Below are positions 7,787 through 15,774 of a stretch of 34,967 bases of DNA, piece by piece. The first letter of the stretch is position 1. Each line of letters opens with the position of its first letter. The notes beneath the pieces were generated by a model. The model was not told the origin of the DNA. It searched no databases and saw only the letters and a program-made list of their open reading frames with translations. A program made the translations under genes and the position numbers. The DNA lies in assembly GCA_902490305.1 (NCBI GenBank), contig CABUDI010000019.1:1-34967 (forward strand), given 5' to 3'. Source of the stretch: an uncultured Collinsella sp. (GTDB lineage: Bacteria > Actinomycetota > Coriobacteriia > Coriobacteriales > Coriobacteriaceae).

Positions 7787-8752
7787 TTACTTCAACGAAG
7801 CAAGAAGGTGTTCGGCGGCACCGATGAGCGGAGCATCGCCCTCCAGAGAACCGATGAGGATCGGCGTGTCCTGAAGCGGATCGAGCGCCTGGCTGGCATA
7901 GCCCTCGTGCACCGAATCCTTCCACGTCTGCGAACGCCAATCGGGACCTTGGTGAATCACGCCGCCCGAAAGCACGATGACCTCAGGGTCCAGGATGTTA
8001 GCGAGCGAGCCCAAGCTGGCCCCCAGCGCAAAGCCGGCGTCATGGATGACCTCGGTTGCCTTTGCGTCGCCCGCACGGCACAGGTCGTTCACATCGCGAC
8101 CGACCGAAGGACGGCTGGGGTCGACGCGACCAAAGCGCTCATCGTACATACGACCAATGGAAGTGCCCGAAGCAACCGACTCCAGATGGCCGGAACGCCC
8201 GCAGGCGCAGGGAATGCCGGCGGCAGCCGAGCACTCGATGTGGCCCATATGACCGGCAGCACCATGGAAGCCCTGCATCACGCGGCCGTTCTCGACATAT
8301 GCGCCGCCGATGCCCGTACCGATGCCAAGACACAAGACGGAGAACTTGCCCTTGCCGACGCCCCAGTGGGCCTCACCCAGAGCATGAGCCTGCACGTCGC
8401 CTACGACGGCAACGGGAAGACCGAGGTCCTCGCGCAGGCGCGGCCCCAACTGAACGCCGGACCAGCCGGGCATGATCTCGTTGGCATACGCGATGGCGCC
8501 CGTCTTGGGATCGACGACGCCGGCGGCACCGATGCCGACGCCAAGGACCTCGACATCGGGATTCGCCTCGAGAGCAGCCTTGATGGACGCCTCGATACGC
8601 TGGAAGACGGCCTCGCCGCCCTCTTGGGCCTCAGTGGGAACCTCGGCCTCAAAAACGGGATGAGGCACGCTGCCGTCAGCCGGGTACTCCATGATGGCAG
8701 TCGCGATCTTAGTTCCGCCGATATCGACAGAGCAGACGTACTTGTTCTCCAT
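7787..8752 (-). CDS. nanK: ROK-family sugar kinase, probable N-acetylmannosamine kinase
   Basis: Predicted to phosphorylate ManNAc to ManNAc-6-P. The 321-residue ROK protein begins with the ATP motif CSVDIGGTK (7-15), has putative catalytic D119 in VVGDVQAHA, and a zinc-loop region GHMGHIEC...CACGRSGHLE (167-191). ROK glucokinases usually have E-x-G-H at this point, while NanK, as I recall from E. coli, has H-x-G-H as here, which favours ManNAc. The usual final Cys of CxCGxxGC is His (H189), still able to bind zinc. The ATG (MENKYVCSV) follows AAGGAG by 6 bases. Placement between nanA and nanE supports the call; glucokinase is the alternative. Confidence 0.85.
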   Translation of the reverse strand: MENKYVCSVDIGGTKIATAIMEYPADGSVPHPVFEAEVPTEAQEGGEAVFQRIEASIKAALEANPDVEVLGVGIGAAGVVDPKTGAIAYANEIMPGWSGVQLGPRLREDLGLPVAVVGDVQAHALGEAHWGVGKGKFSVLCLGIGTGIGGAYVENGRVMQGFHGAAGHMGHIECSAAAGIPCACGRSGHLESVASGTSIGRMYDERFGRVDPSRPSVGRDVNDLCRAGDAKATEVIHDAGFALGASLGSLANILDPEVIVLSGGVIHQGPDWRSQTWKDSVHEGYASQALDPLQDTPILIGSLEGDAPLIGAAEHLLASLK

Positions 8753-8820
8753 GTCGCTCTCCTTAGGAGATAAAAACAACTACAGGAAATGAAGGCGGTG
8801 TTATCGCCGCAACTCAGTAA

Positions 8821-8924
8821 AGGTTTCCCAGGTGCCCGAGGTTGGGGTGAAAGTGGTCGGGCGTTGACCTAATGGGTCACGCCCGACCACTTGAGCCCCA
8901 AGATCGGGTGCCTGGGGAAGCTTT
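8821..8924 (-). other. Long imperfect hairpin between nanA and nanK
   Basis: An inverted repeat of about 104 bases. The inner 11-bp stem GTGGTCGGGCG (8853-8863) pairs with CGCCCGACCAC (8880-8890) and continues with TGACC/GGTCA. The middle arms are TTGGGG (8842-8847) and CCCCAA (8896-8901). The outer arms lie at 8828-8839 and 8904-8915, with G-U pairs. The distal arm reaches the nanA stop codon (8923-8925). No good T-run follows, so RNA stabilisation, processing or translational control fits better than simple termination. Confidence 0.65.
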
Positions 8925-9843
8925 ACAGGAGACCGTTGTCCTGGAGGACCTTCTTAATCGCCTCGACGTTCTCGCCGGTCATGGCCTTCACCGGGCGCGG
9001 CATGGTCGGGCTGTCGAAGATGCCCATGAGGTTCATAGCGGTCTTGAAGGCGCCGACGCCACCGGCATAGCCCTGGACGCCCGAGGTGACATCCCAGATG
9101 TGCGAAATCTCATTGAGGCGATCCTGCTCGGCCTTGACGGTAGCCCAGTCACCAGCCTGAGCGGCCTTCCACTGACGCACGTAGCCCTCGGGCTCAACGT
9201 TGGCGAGACCCGGGACGGAACCGTCGGCGCCACCGAGGTAGGCGCCGTCGACAACAACCTCGTGACCGGTGAGAATGCTCATCGGATGGCCGTTCTTCTC
9301 GTTCTCCTGAACGAGGTAGCGGAACGAGATGTCATCACCCGAGGAATCCTTGACGCCAGCAAGGACGCCCTCGGCGCCGAGCTTGGCAAGGAGCTTCCAG
9401 GGGAGCTTGGTGTGAACGCAGACGGGAATGTCATAGGCGAAGATGGGCAGGTCAAGCTCCTCGTGCAGGATACGGAAGTGCTCCTCGACCTCGGTCATGC
9501 CCTGCAGGGCATAGAACGGGCAGGTGGCGACGAGGGCATCGGCGCCCAGCTCCTGGGCGACCTTGCCGTGCTCAATCATGCGCTCGGTCTCGGTATCGAT
9601 GATGCCAACCAGAACGGGAACACGGTGGTCGACGATACGAACGGCCTCGGCGATAATCTGGCGACGGCGCTCGTCGGTGGAGAAGACGACCTCGCCCGAG
9701 GATCCCAAGAAGAACAGGCCATCGACGCCGGCATCGATCATGCGGTTGATGCTGCGCTCAAAGGAGGCAACGTCGAGCTGGTGATCTTCGGTATCGGGAA
9801 CAACGACGGGAGGGATAACGCCGGTGAATTTCTGAGTTGCCAC
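8923..9843 (-). CDS. nanA: N-acetylneuraminate lyase (DHDPS/NAL family)
   Basis: Class I aldolase predicted to cleave N-acetylneuraminate into ManNAc and pyruvate. The 306 residues have the family GSSGE motif (47-51), Tyr137 in FAYDIP and the Schiff-base Lys165 in GVKDSSGD. These positions are the same as I recall for E. coli NanA. The start is a GTG (MATQKFTGVIPP) with AAGGAG six bases upstream; the longer in-frame stretch before it has no ribosome-binding site. Dihydrodipicolinate synthase belongs to the same family, but nanK, nanE and an Opp-type transporter alongside make the lyase role much more likely. It follows the second CE7-like gene after 68 bases. Confidence 0.88.
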   Translation of the reverse strand: MATQKFTGVIPPVVVPDTEDHQLDVASFERSINRMIDAGVDGLFFLGSSGEVVFSTDERRRQIIAEAVRIVDHRVPVLVGIIDTETERMIEHGKVAQELGADALVATCPFYALQGMTEVEEHFRILHEELDLPIFAYDIPVCVHTKLPWKLLAKLGAEGVLAGVKDSSGDDISFRYLVQENEKNGHPMSILTGHEVVVDGAYLGGADGSVPGLANVEPEGYVRQWKAAQAGDWATVKAEQDRLNEISHIWDVTSGVQGYAGGVGAFKTAMNLMGIFDSPTMPRPVKAMTGENVEAIKKVLQDNGLL

Positions 9844-9911
9844 AAGAATCTCCTTAGTTGTCTGGCGGGCGGCCCTATGCCACCCACTCTTGTTGGCAGT
9901 GTCCAGGCCGT

Positions 9912-10763
9912 CTAGGCCAAAGAACACGAGTAGAACGTTTGGTTAAAAAAGTCGACGACTTCGTTTTCGAACGCATTGATGCGCTCGTGAGCGTATTTTG
10001 CATAGATGATATGCCTCCGGTCACACTCAAGACCGTTGAATACGGCAAACTGATCCTTAGGATCGCTCACGGTATCCATAAGCGATGTGCCCATGAGCAC
10101 CGATCCGCGCACCCGAGACGACAGCGCCTCGAGGCCACCAGGAAACGGATTGGCAACCGCCGTGCAGGCGAGGCCCCGCTCGTCCAGAGCAGAAACCGCC
10201 AGCGCGACTCCGCCGCCAAGGCCCTCGCCCCATGCAAAGATGCGGTCGGGGTCCATGCCATCAAGATTGCGCGCCACCTTCGCCAGCGCGCAACCCCAAC
10301 GGACGCGCTCGACAAAAGCGGGCGAAGCAATCCCCCGCCGCAGGTCGTCCGCACCAGCAACATCGTCATCCAGCGCGAGAACGGCATACCCCATGGCGGC
10401 AAATCTCGTCATGTGATGCCAGCCGCGCACAGGCCGATCGATGTCGTGGAACATCAGGCACAACGGCACGCGCTCAGATACTCGGGCACGACCGACAGGC
10501 TCGATCAAACGAGCGTGAATCGCATCGTCACCGAGCTCAAAGGAGACCTCCGAGTAACGGGCGCAGGGGTTAACAAAGTCAATCGCCGTTATGGCCAGGC
10601 CTTGAATCTCAAGATTCGAAGCGCATGTCTCTAAATCAGAAACATCTGCTTGGACATCACCGCGCCAGTCCCGATATTCTGCGAGCCTTGACGAAACCGT
10701 TCCAGGAATTCCCACGAGTCCGGGGACAATCAGCTCGTCAACATTGCTCTCGCACTTAGACAT
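9912..10763 (-). CDS. CE7-like alpha/beta-hydrolase lacking the catalytic serine (probable pseudoenzyme)
   Basis: A 283-residue protein related to the esterase encoded just upstream. Shared positions include the strand before the nucleophile elbow, the segment DQFAVFNGLECDRRH (compare TQFAVYNNLTCEKRH) and a late His (H259). The nucleophile elbow reads GEGLGGG where the neighbour has GASQGGG, so Gly181 replaces the Ser. The oxyanion CPGQGG motif is also gone, and the stretch between elbow and Asp region is about 40 residues shorter. The frame is open and has a strong GGGGAGG ribosome-binding site, so it looks like a maintained gene, not a decayed one. It overlaps the upstream esterase by 8 bases. 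It may be a partner, scaffold or sugar-binding protein; the function is unknown. Confidence 0.72.
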   Translation of the reverse strand: MSKCESNVDELIVPGLVGIPGTVSSRLAEYRDWRGDVQADVSDLETCASNLEIQGLAITAIDFVNPCARYSEVSFELGDDAIHARLIEPVGRARVSERVPLCLMFHDIDRPVRGWHHMTRFAAMGYAVLALDDDVAGADDLRRGIASPAFVERVRWGCALAKVARNLDGMDPDRIFAWGEGLGGGVALAVSALDERGLACTAVANPFPGGLEALSSRVRGSVLMGTSLMDTVSDPKDQFAVFNGLECDRRHIIYAKYAHERINAFENEVVDFFNQTFYSCSLA

Positions 10764-11733
10764 GAGCCTCCCCTCCCTTGCAGAAAAACGGAATGATCAG
10801 ATCGTCAAAATCCTGAATCTCCTCGTGGCCAAAGCCTTCAAAGAACTCATGACGCTTTTCGCAGGTCAGGTTGTTATAGACCGCAAACTGCGTCGCTGGC
10901 GGACAGACGATATCGGCTGTGCCAGTGCCAAACAGCACGGGGCATTCGACCATAGGGGCAAAGTTCTTGGAATCGAAGTACGCCAGCTTGGCATAGGCTT
11001 CGTCAATACGAGTCGAGTCCTCGTCAAACCAGCGAGACCAATAGCGCAGGCCCTCGTAGGCAATGTCGTCGGCATCCAAATCCCAGACCAGGCGGAAATC
11101 TGACAGGAAGGGATAGAGGATGGCGGCACGATTGATAAGCTCGCTGTTAAGCGCACAGGTCGCAATGCCCAAACCGCCGCCCTGCGACGCACCGTTCACA
11201 AACACACGCGCAAGATCGATGCCCTCGAGCTTGCGAACGATGCGGCACAGGATGCGAATATCTTGGTGCAAGCGGACATAGTAGAGGTTGACCGGGTCGC
11301 CGTCGATACCGGCGACGATATGACCGGCAACCGTTGTGCCCTCAAATCCACCAATGTCCTCGGAGGGACCTCCTTGACCGGGGCAGTCGAGGGCGATGAG
11401 TGCCATGCCCATGCCCGCAAACGACGCCTGCTCAAACCAGCTGCGGCTTGCACCCGGATACCCATGGAACTGAAGTACCAATGGCACGGGCTCGTCCGAG
11501 ACGGGTTTAAGGTACTTGGCATGCAGGCGCGCGCCACACATGCCGGTATACCAGAGGTCGAAAAGCTGGCAGGTCGCGGCATCGGTGATCGATGCCGTCT
11601 CGATCGCATAGTCAAGCCCGACGGCGTCGGCCTCGGCCATGCGATCCTTCCAAAAGAGATCGAAATCTGATGGACGGGGCATGGCGCCTCGGTATTCACC
11701 AAATTGATGTTGTAGCTCCTGAGCACTTGGCAT
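10756..11733 (-). CDS. CE7-family acetyl esterase (acetyl xylan esterase / cephalosporin C deacetylase type)
   Basis: A 325-residue alpha/beta-hydrolase with the full CE7 pattern: N-terminal PSDFDLFWKDR, LQFHGYPG, oxyanion-loop CPGQGGPSED (about 117-126), nucleophile S183 in GASQGGG, D274 in GTGTADIVCPP and H303 in FGHEE. CE7 enzymes deacetylate small acetylated sugars in the cytosol. In this operon the likely substrate is O-acetylated sialic acid or a product of it, which is inference from context. The start is the ATG of MPSAQELQHQ; a TTG five codons upstream is also possible, as the AAAGG site sits awkwardly between the two. It lies 80 bases after the ATPase gene, across a hairpin, and overlaps the next gene by 8 bases. 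Confidence 0.88.
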   Translation of the reverse strand: MPSAQELQHQFGEYRGAMPRPSDFDLFWKDRMAEADAVGLDYAIETASITDAATCQLFDLWYTGMCGARLHAKYLKPVSDEPVPLVLQFHGYPGASRSWFEQASFAGMGMALIALDCPGQGGPSEDIGGFEGTTVAGHIVAGIDGDPVNLYYVRLHQDIRILCRIVRKLEGIDLARVFVNGASQGGGLGIATCALNSELINRAAILYPFLSDFRLVWDLDADDIAYEGLRYWSRWFDEDSTRIDEAYAKLAYFDSKNFAPMVECPVLFGTGTADIVCPPATQFAVYNNLTCEKRHEFFEGFGHEEIQDFDDLIIPFFCKGGEAHV

Positions 11734-11769
11734 GGCTCGTGAACCCAACCTTTCGAAATCGCAACGGAG

Positions 11770-11797
11770 GTGCGCCCGGCAAGGGAACCGGGCGCAC
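11770..11797 (-). other. GC-rich hairpin between the ABC transporter genes and the esterase genes
   Basis: GTGCGCCCGG (11770-11779) pairs perfectly with CCGGGCGCAC (11788-11797) around 8 bases. It begins 16 bases after the ATPase stop. No T-run follows on the minus strand, so complete termination is unlikely. It may protect the 3' end of the transporter mRNA or set a processing point. Confidence 0.6.
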
Positions 11798-11813
11798 GGG
11801 AGGGAAAGCGAGG

Positions 11814-12641
11814 CTACTCGCCGAGCTTGGGATGCAGCAGCGACGGCGCAGCGCCGAGCAGCATCTTGGTGTAGGGGTCCTGGGGGTGCTGGAAGACCTG
11901 CTTGGCCTCGCCCTGCTCGACGATCCTGCCGCCATTCATAACGATGATGTCGTCAGAGATATAGCGGACCGTCTGGATGTCATGGCTGATGAACACCATG
12001 GCCAGGCCGAGCTCCTTCTTAAGGTCGGTCAACAGGTTCAGAATCTGTGCGCGGACCGAAACGTCCAGAGCCGAGGTGGGCTCGTCGGCGATGATGGCAT
12101 CGGGGTTCAGCGACAGGGCACGGGCAATTGCGACGCGCTGACGCTGGCCGCCCGAAAGCTGACCGGGAAGAACCTCGGCAGCGGAGCTGGGCAGACCGGT
12201 GAGCTCCAGGAGCTCCTTGACGCGCTTCTCCTGCTCGGCCTCGGTACCCAGGTTGTGGACGCGCATGGGGTCGAGCAGCTGCTCGCGAACGACCATGCGG
12301 GGATTGAGCGCCGTGGCCGGGTTCTGGAACACGACCGAGATGACGCGACCCATGTGGCGACGGTCCTCGGCGGTACGTTTGGTAACGTCCTTGCCCTTAA
12401 AGTAGACCTTGCCGCTCGTGGGGGCCTGCAGGCCGCACATGACGTTGGCGGTGGTGGACTTACCGCAACCGGACTCGCCGACGATGCCGATCGTCTGACC
12501 GGGCATGAGCTTAATCGTTACACCCTGGACGGCGTGAACCAGGTTGGGGTGCAGAATCGAGCCGGTACGGGTCCTAAAGGTGACGTGGACGTCATCAAGG
12601 AAGATGATCGGCTCGACGCCGTTGACTGCGGTCTCGCTCAT
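11814..12641 (-). CDS. ABC transporter ATPase of the Opp/Dpp family (probable SatD, sialic acid uptake)
   Basis: Cytosolic energising subunit, 275 residues, DppF/OppF type. Walker A is GIVGESGCGKST (52-63). The Q-loop lies in SVVFQNPATALNPR, the signature is LSGGQRQRVAIARAL, Walker B is AIIADEPTSALD, the switch His is in FISHD, and the family C-terminal EQGEAKQVFQHPQDPYTKMLL motif is present. The ATG directly abuts the stop of the fused permease-ATPase gene and is preceded by GGAGGTGA, a near-ideal ribosome-binding site. Sequence alone gives a peptide/nickel-type transporter; sialic acid is inferred from the adjacent nan genes and the SatABCD-like composition. Confidence 0.9.
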   Translation of the reverse strand: MSETAVNGVEPIIFLDDVHVTFRTRTGSILHPNLVHAVQGVTIKLMPGQTIGIVGESGCGKSTTANVMCGLQAPTSGKVYFKGKDVTKRTAEDRRHMGRVISVVFQNPATALNPRMVVREQLLDPMRVHNLGTEAEQEKRVKELLELTGLPSSAAEVLPGQLSGGQRQRVAIARALSLNPDAIIADEPTSALDVSVRAQILNLLTDLKKELGLAMVFISHDIQTVRYISDDIIVMNGGRIVEQGEAKQVFQHPQDPYTKMLLGAAPSLLHPKLGE

Positions 12642-14657
12642 CTACATCACCTCCGCGTGAGGGGTCAAACCATTTGCCTTGAGCACCTCGTCGGGGAGCT
12701 CGGAATAGAAGTGCTCGGTGCCGGGCACGCGCTTGAAGACCGGACGGGTGTCCAGGCCAATACGCGGATGGCTCGAGCGGGGCGCGAAGCGATCGCCCTT
12801 GGGGAAATCGCGCGGGCTCGGAACGGCGCCGGGCACCTGGTGCAGGCGACCCGAACCGCTCTCGATGGACAGAACGGAACCCAGAAGACCGCGGGTGTAC
12901 TCGTGGATCGGGTTGGTGAGCAGCTCCTTGGTGGGTGCCTGCTCGATAACCTGGCCAGCGTACATAACCGTGATGTTATGGGCAACCTCGGCGACCAGAG
13001 CCAGGTCATGCGAAACAAAGATCATGGCAAAGCCGAGCTTGGCCTGAAGATCGTTGAGCAGCTTGATGACCTGCTTCTGGACGGTAACGTCCAGAGCGGT
13101 CGTGGGCTCGTCGCAGATGACCAGCTTGGGGTCGCGGGTAAGGGCCATAGCGATCAGGACACGCTGACGCTGGCCGCCGGAAAGCTCGTGCGGATAGCTC
13201 TCGAGCGTGCGCTTGGGATCGAGGCCGACGAGCTCCAGGAGCTCCTCGGCGCTGCGGGTTCCGCCGCGCTTGGTGAGCTGCTTCATCTGGGCAGAGATGA
13301 GCATGGAGGGATTAAGCGAGGACAGGGCGTCCTGATAGACCATAGCGATATCGGTACCGCGCAGGCCGAACCACTCCTTCTTGCTCATCTTGAGCAGGTC
13401 GCGACCCTCCCAGAGAACCTCGCCGGAAAGATGCTCGTCATCGTCGGTCAGGCCCATGATGGCCAGCGTGGTGATGGACTTACCGCAACCGGACTCGCCC
13501 ACCAGGCCCATGGTCTGACCAGGACGAACGTCAAAGTTGACATGGTCGACGACGTTGATATCACCGTGATGCTCAAACTGGATGCAGAAGTCACGGACCG
13601 AGAGAATCGGCTCAACGGACTCGTCGGGCACGTGGCGATCGTCACGCTTGAGCTCGACATCGCGCAGGGCGCCAAGGCGAGCGGAGAGGGACTGGGCCTG
13701 CTCCTTGTAGGCGCGAACGGGGTCGGAGACCAGCAGGTCGGCCTCGCGACGCTTGGAGGAATCGGTAGGATCCAGGGCAGCGGAGGGAGCAGCGGCCATG
13801 GCGTCGGTAATGCCCTCGGAGAGGATGTTGAGCGCCAGGCAGGTGATCATGATGGCTAGGCCCGGGAACAGCGCCTGCCACCAACGGCCGGCGAGCACGC
13901 CGCCGCGGGCGTCGGCGAGGATGTTGCCCCAGGTAGCGGTGGGCTCCTGGATACCAGCGCCGATGAAGGTCAGCGAGGCCTCGAAGATGATGGCGTCGGC
14001 GACCAGGGTAACGGTGAAGACCATGATCGGGGCGATGCAGTTACGCAGAACATGCTTGATCAAAATCCACGGAGCCTTGGCGCCGGAAACGATGACCGCG
14101 CGGACATAGTCCTCGCCGTACTCGGACACGATATTGGCGCGTACGATACGGGCAATCTGCGGAGTGTACATAAAGCCGATGGCGAAGATGATCGACGGCA
14201 CGGAGTTGCCCAGGATGGAGACGAAGACGGCCGCGAGGGCGATGCCCGGGATGGACATGATGATGTCCAAGATACGCATGATCGTCTCGGAGACGGCCTT
14301 GCGCGAAACCGCTGCAAGGGCGCCCACGACCGAGCCGCAGACCAGAGCCATGGCGGTGGCGCCAAAGCCGATAATCAGCGAGTAACGACCACCGTAGAGC
14401 ATACGCGACAGAATGTCGCGACCCTTATCGTCGGTACCGAAGATAAATCCGTTGCCGGGAGCCTGGCGAGCCGTAAAGATCTCGACCGGGCTATAGGGGG
14501 CAAGAAGGGGCGCCAGAATCGCAGTCAGGGCGACCAGCACCAGCACGACGGCGGCAATCTTAGAAGACAGCGTCATCTTCTTCCAGCCACCGAGCTTGAG
14601 CCCCTTGGAGGCAGCCTTCTCGAGCTGCTCGGTTTGCTTCTCTCGAATCTTTACCAT
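12642..14657 (-). CDS. Fused ABC permease-ATPase, DppC+DppD type (probable SatC)
   Basis: A 671-residue fusion. Residues about 30-285 are a DppC-like inner-membrane permease: first membrane helix at about 33-52, FGTDDKGRDILSR at 73-85, and a coupling-loop region from EDYVRAVIVSGAK on. A charged linker (about 290-345) leads to a DppD-like ATPase with Walker A GLVGESGCGKS (384-394), Q-loop Q442, signature LSGGQRQR (492-499) and Walker B LVICDEP with E517. A C-terminal oligopeptide-ABC extension follows. There is no frameshift or internal stop. I recall the same fusion in the sialic-acid SatABCD systems of Haemophilus ducreyi and Corynebacterium glutamicum, which supports the substrate inference. 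It starts 3 bases after the satB-like gene. Confidence 0.92.
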   Translation of the reverse strand: MVKIREKQTEQLEKAASKGLKLGGWKKMTLSSKIAAVVLVLVALTAILAPLLAPYSPVEIFTARQAPGNGFIFGTDDKGRDILSRMLYGGRYSLIIGFGATAMALVCGSVVGALAAVSRKAVSETIMRILDIIMSIPGIALAAVFVSILGNSVPSIIFAIGFMYTPQIARIVRANIVSEYGEDYVRAVIVSGAKAPWILIKHVLRNCIAPIMVFTVTLVADAIIFEASLTFIGAGIQEPTATWGNILADARGGVLAGRWWQALFPGLAIMITCLALNILSEGITDAMAAAPSAALDPTDSSKRREADLLVSDPVRAYKEQAQSLSARLGALRDVELKRDDRHVPDESVEPILSVRDFCIQFEHHGDINVVDHVNFDVRPGQTMGLVGESGCGKSITTLAIMGLTDDDEHLSGEVLWEGRDLLKMSKKEWFGLRGTDIAMVYQDALSSLNPSMLISAQMKQLTKRGGTRSAEELLELVGLDPKRTLESYPHELSGGQRQRVLIAMALTRDPKLVICDEPTTALDVTVQKQVIKLLNDLQAKLGFAMIFVSHDLALVAEVAHNITVMYAGQVIEQAPTKELLTNPIHEYTRGLLGSVLSIESGSGRLHQVPGAVPSPRDFPKGDRFAPRSSHPRIGLDTRPVFKRVPGTEHFYSELPDEVLKANGLTPHAEVM

Positions 14658-14660
14658 AAT

Positions 14661-15617
14661 CTACACCGTCCTGATGCGCGGGTTGATGAGCAGGTAGAGC
14701 ATGTCAACCACGATGTTGATGATGATGAAGGCAAGAGCAACGACGATGACGACGCCCTGAACCAGGTTCGCCTCGTTGCCCTGAACGCCCTGCAGAATCG
14801 CGGTGCCCATGCCGGGGAGGTTGAAGATAACCTCGATAACGACGGCGCCGCCCATGAGGTAACCGATCTTAAGACCGAGGGTGGTGACCGGGGTGATCAG
14901 CGCATTGCGAAGAACGTTGATGCCGACGACGACCTTCTCGGGAACGCCGGCGCCGCGAGCCATACGGACATAATCCTTGTCGAGCTCCTCGACCATGGCG
15001 GTACGCACGATACGAGTCATCTGGCCCGTCAGCGGAAATGCCAAGGCGATAGCGGGCATGATCATACGCCCCAGATAGCCAACCGGATTCGTGGTGAAGT
15101 GAGGCAGAGCGCCCGATGCCGGGAGCACCTTAAGGTAGGAAGAGAACAGCAGGATCAACAGAACGGCAAGCCAGAACGACGGGGTTGCCAAGCCGGCGAT
15201 GGAAAAGACACGGATTACTTGGTCCGGCCATTTGTCGCGATACAGTGCCGCGATGACGCCGAGCAAAAACGAAACGACCGCACCGATGGCAAGACCGATG
15301 AAGGTCAGCTGCATCGTGACGGGCAGGGCCGTGGAGATGCGCTTGGCAACGGAGTTGCGAGCAGCACCATAGGTGCCCATGTCGCCATGGATCAAATCGC
15401 CCATATAGCGCACGTAGCGCACGGGCCAGGGGTCGTCCAGACCATACTTCTCATGGTACTCGGCAACCGCCTCGGGCGAGGCGCCGTCACCCAACGCCGT
15501 GTAGGCGGGGTCGGTCTTGGAGAACGACATAAGGAAGAACACCAGGACGGTGACGCCCAATGCCATGATCGGCAGCGCCACAAGACGCCTTCCAATCAAA
15601 CGTAGCAAGTTGTTCAC
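14661..15617 (-). CDS. ABC transporter permease, DppB type (probable SatB)
   Basis: Inner-membrane permease of 318 residues. The first membrane helix begins at about residue 8 (LIGRRLVALPIMALGV). The family motif ARGAGVPEKVVVGINVLRNAL lies in the coupling region, and further helices run to the C-terminus. The start is a GTG (MNNLLRLIGRR) with GGGGAGAG upstream; a TTG eleven codons earlier has no ribosome-binding site. It pairs with the permease half of the next gene. It is separated from the solute-binding-protein gene by 157 bases that hold two hairpins, probably allowing more binding protein than permease. Confidence 0.9.
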   Translation of the reverse strand: MNNLLRLIGRRLVALPIMALGVTVLVFFLMSFSKTDPAYTALGDGASPEAVAEYHEKYGLDDPWPVRYVRYMGDLIHGDMGTYGAARNSVAKRISTALPVTMQLTFIGLAIGAVVSFLLGVIAALYRDKWPDQVIRVFSIAGLATPSFWLAVLLILLFSSYLKVLPASGALPHFTTNPVGYLGRMIMPAIALAFPLTGQMTRIVRTAMVEELDKDYVRMARGAGVPEKVVVGINVLRNALITPVTTLGLKIGYLMGGAVVIEVIFNLPGMGTAILQGVQGNEANLVQGVVIVVALAFIIINIVVDMLYLLINPRIRTV

Positions 15618-15657
15618 GTTCTCTCCCCTTTCTTTTGTCGGTAGGACCAACTGGTAT

Positions 15658-15675
15658 ATGAGTACGGATACTCAT
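15658..15675 (-). other. Small perfect stem-loop before the permease gene
   Basis: ATGAGTA (15658-15664) pairs with TACTCAT (15669-15675) around a 4-base loop read on the minus strand as TCCG, which fits the UNCG tetraloop form (though closed by A-U). It lies just downstream, in transcription order, of the hairpin at 15679-15712. Confidence 0.5.
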
Positions 15676-15678
15676 TAC

Positions 15679-15712
15679 AAGACCCGAGCGACATCGTTGC
15701 CGCCCGGGTCTT
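15679..15712 (-). terminator. Partial terminator or stabilising hairpin after the binding-protein gene
   Basis: AAGACCCG (15679-15686) pairs perfectly with CGGGTCTT (15705-15712), with three further inner pairs past a mismatch. On the minus strand the stem ends in TCTTGTAAT, a weak T-run, so read-through into the permease genes is expected. It starts 62 bases past the solute-binding-protein stop. Confidence 0.6.
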
Positions 15713-15774
15713 TGTTTCAACTATGAGGATACGGTCCCAACGACCGACATCCTGCATATAGACTCAAGCGAGTC

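Noticed and set aside
8923..9927. Longer NanA beginning upstream with MFFGLDGLD
   Set aside because: The extra 28 residues are not family sequence and lack a ribosome-binding site; GTG at 9843 has AAGGAG six bases upstream.
9912..10763. Second CE7-like gene as a frameshifted pseudogene
   Set aside because: The frame is intact from a strong ribosome-binding site to the stop, and homology to its neighbour runs through both halves in the same frame. The changes are substitutions and a clean deletion, not frame loss.
11592..13859. 755-codon plus-strand open frame opposite the ABC transporter genes
   Set aside because: Mirror of the minus-strand transporter codons; no domain, no ribosome-binding site and no start context. 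The same applies to plus-strand frames at 14052-15605, 15901-17406 and 18164-19885.
12642..14657. Permease-ATPase fusion as a sequencing error or frameshift
   Set aside because: The frame is continuous through a plausible linker, and the same fusion is known in sialic-acid SatABCD-type transporters.
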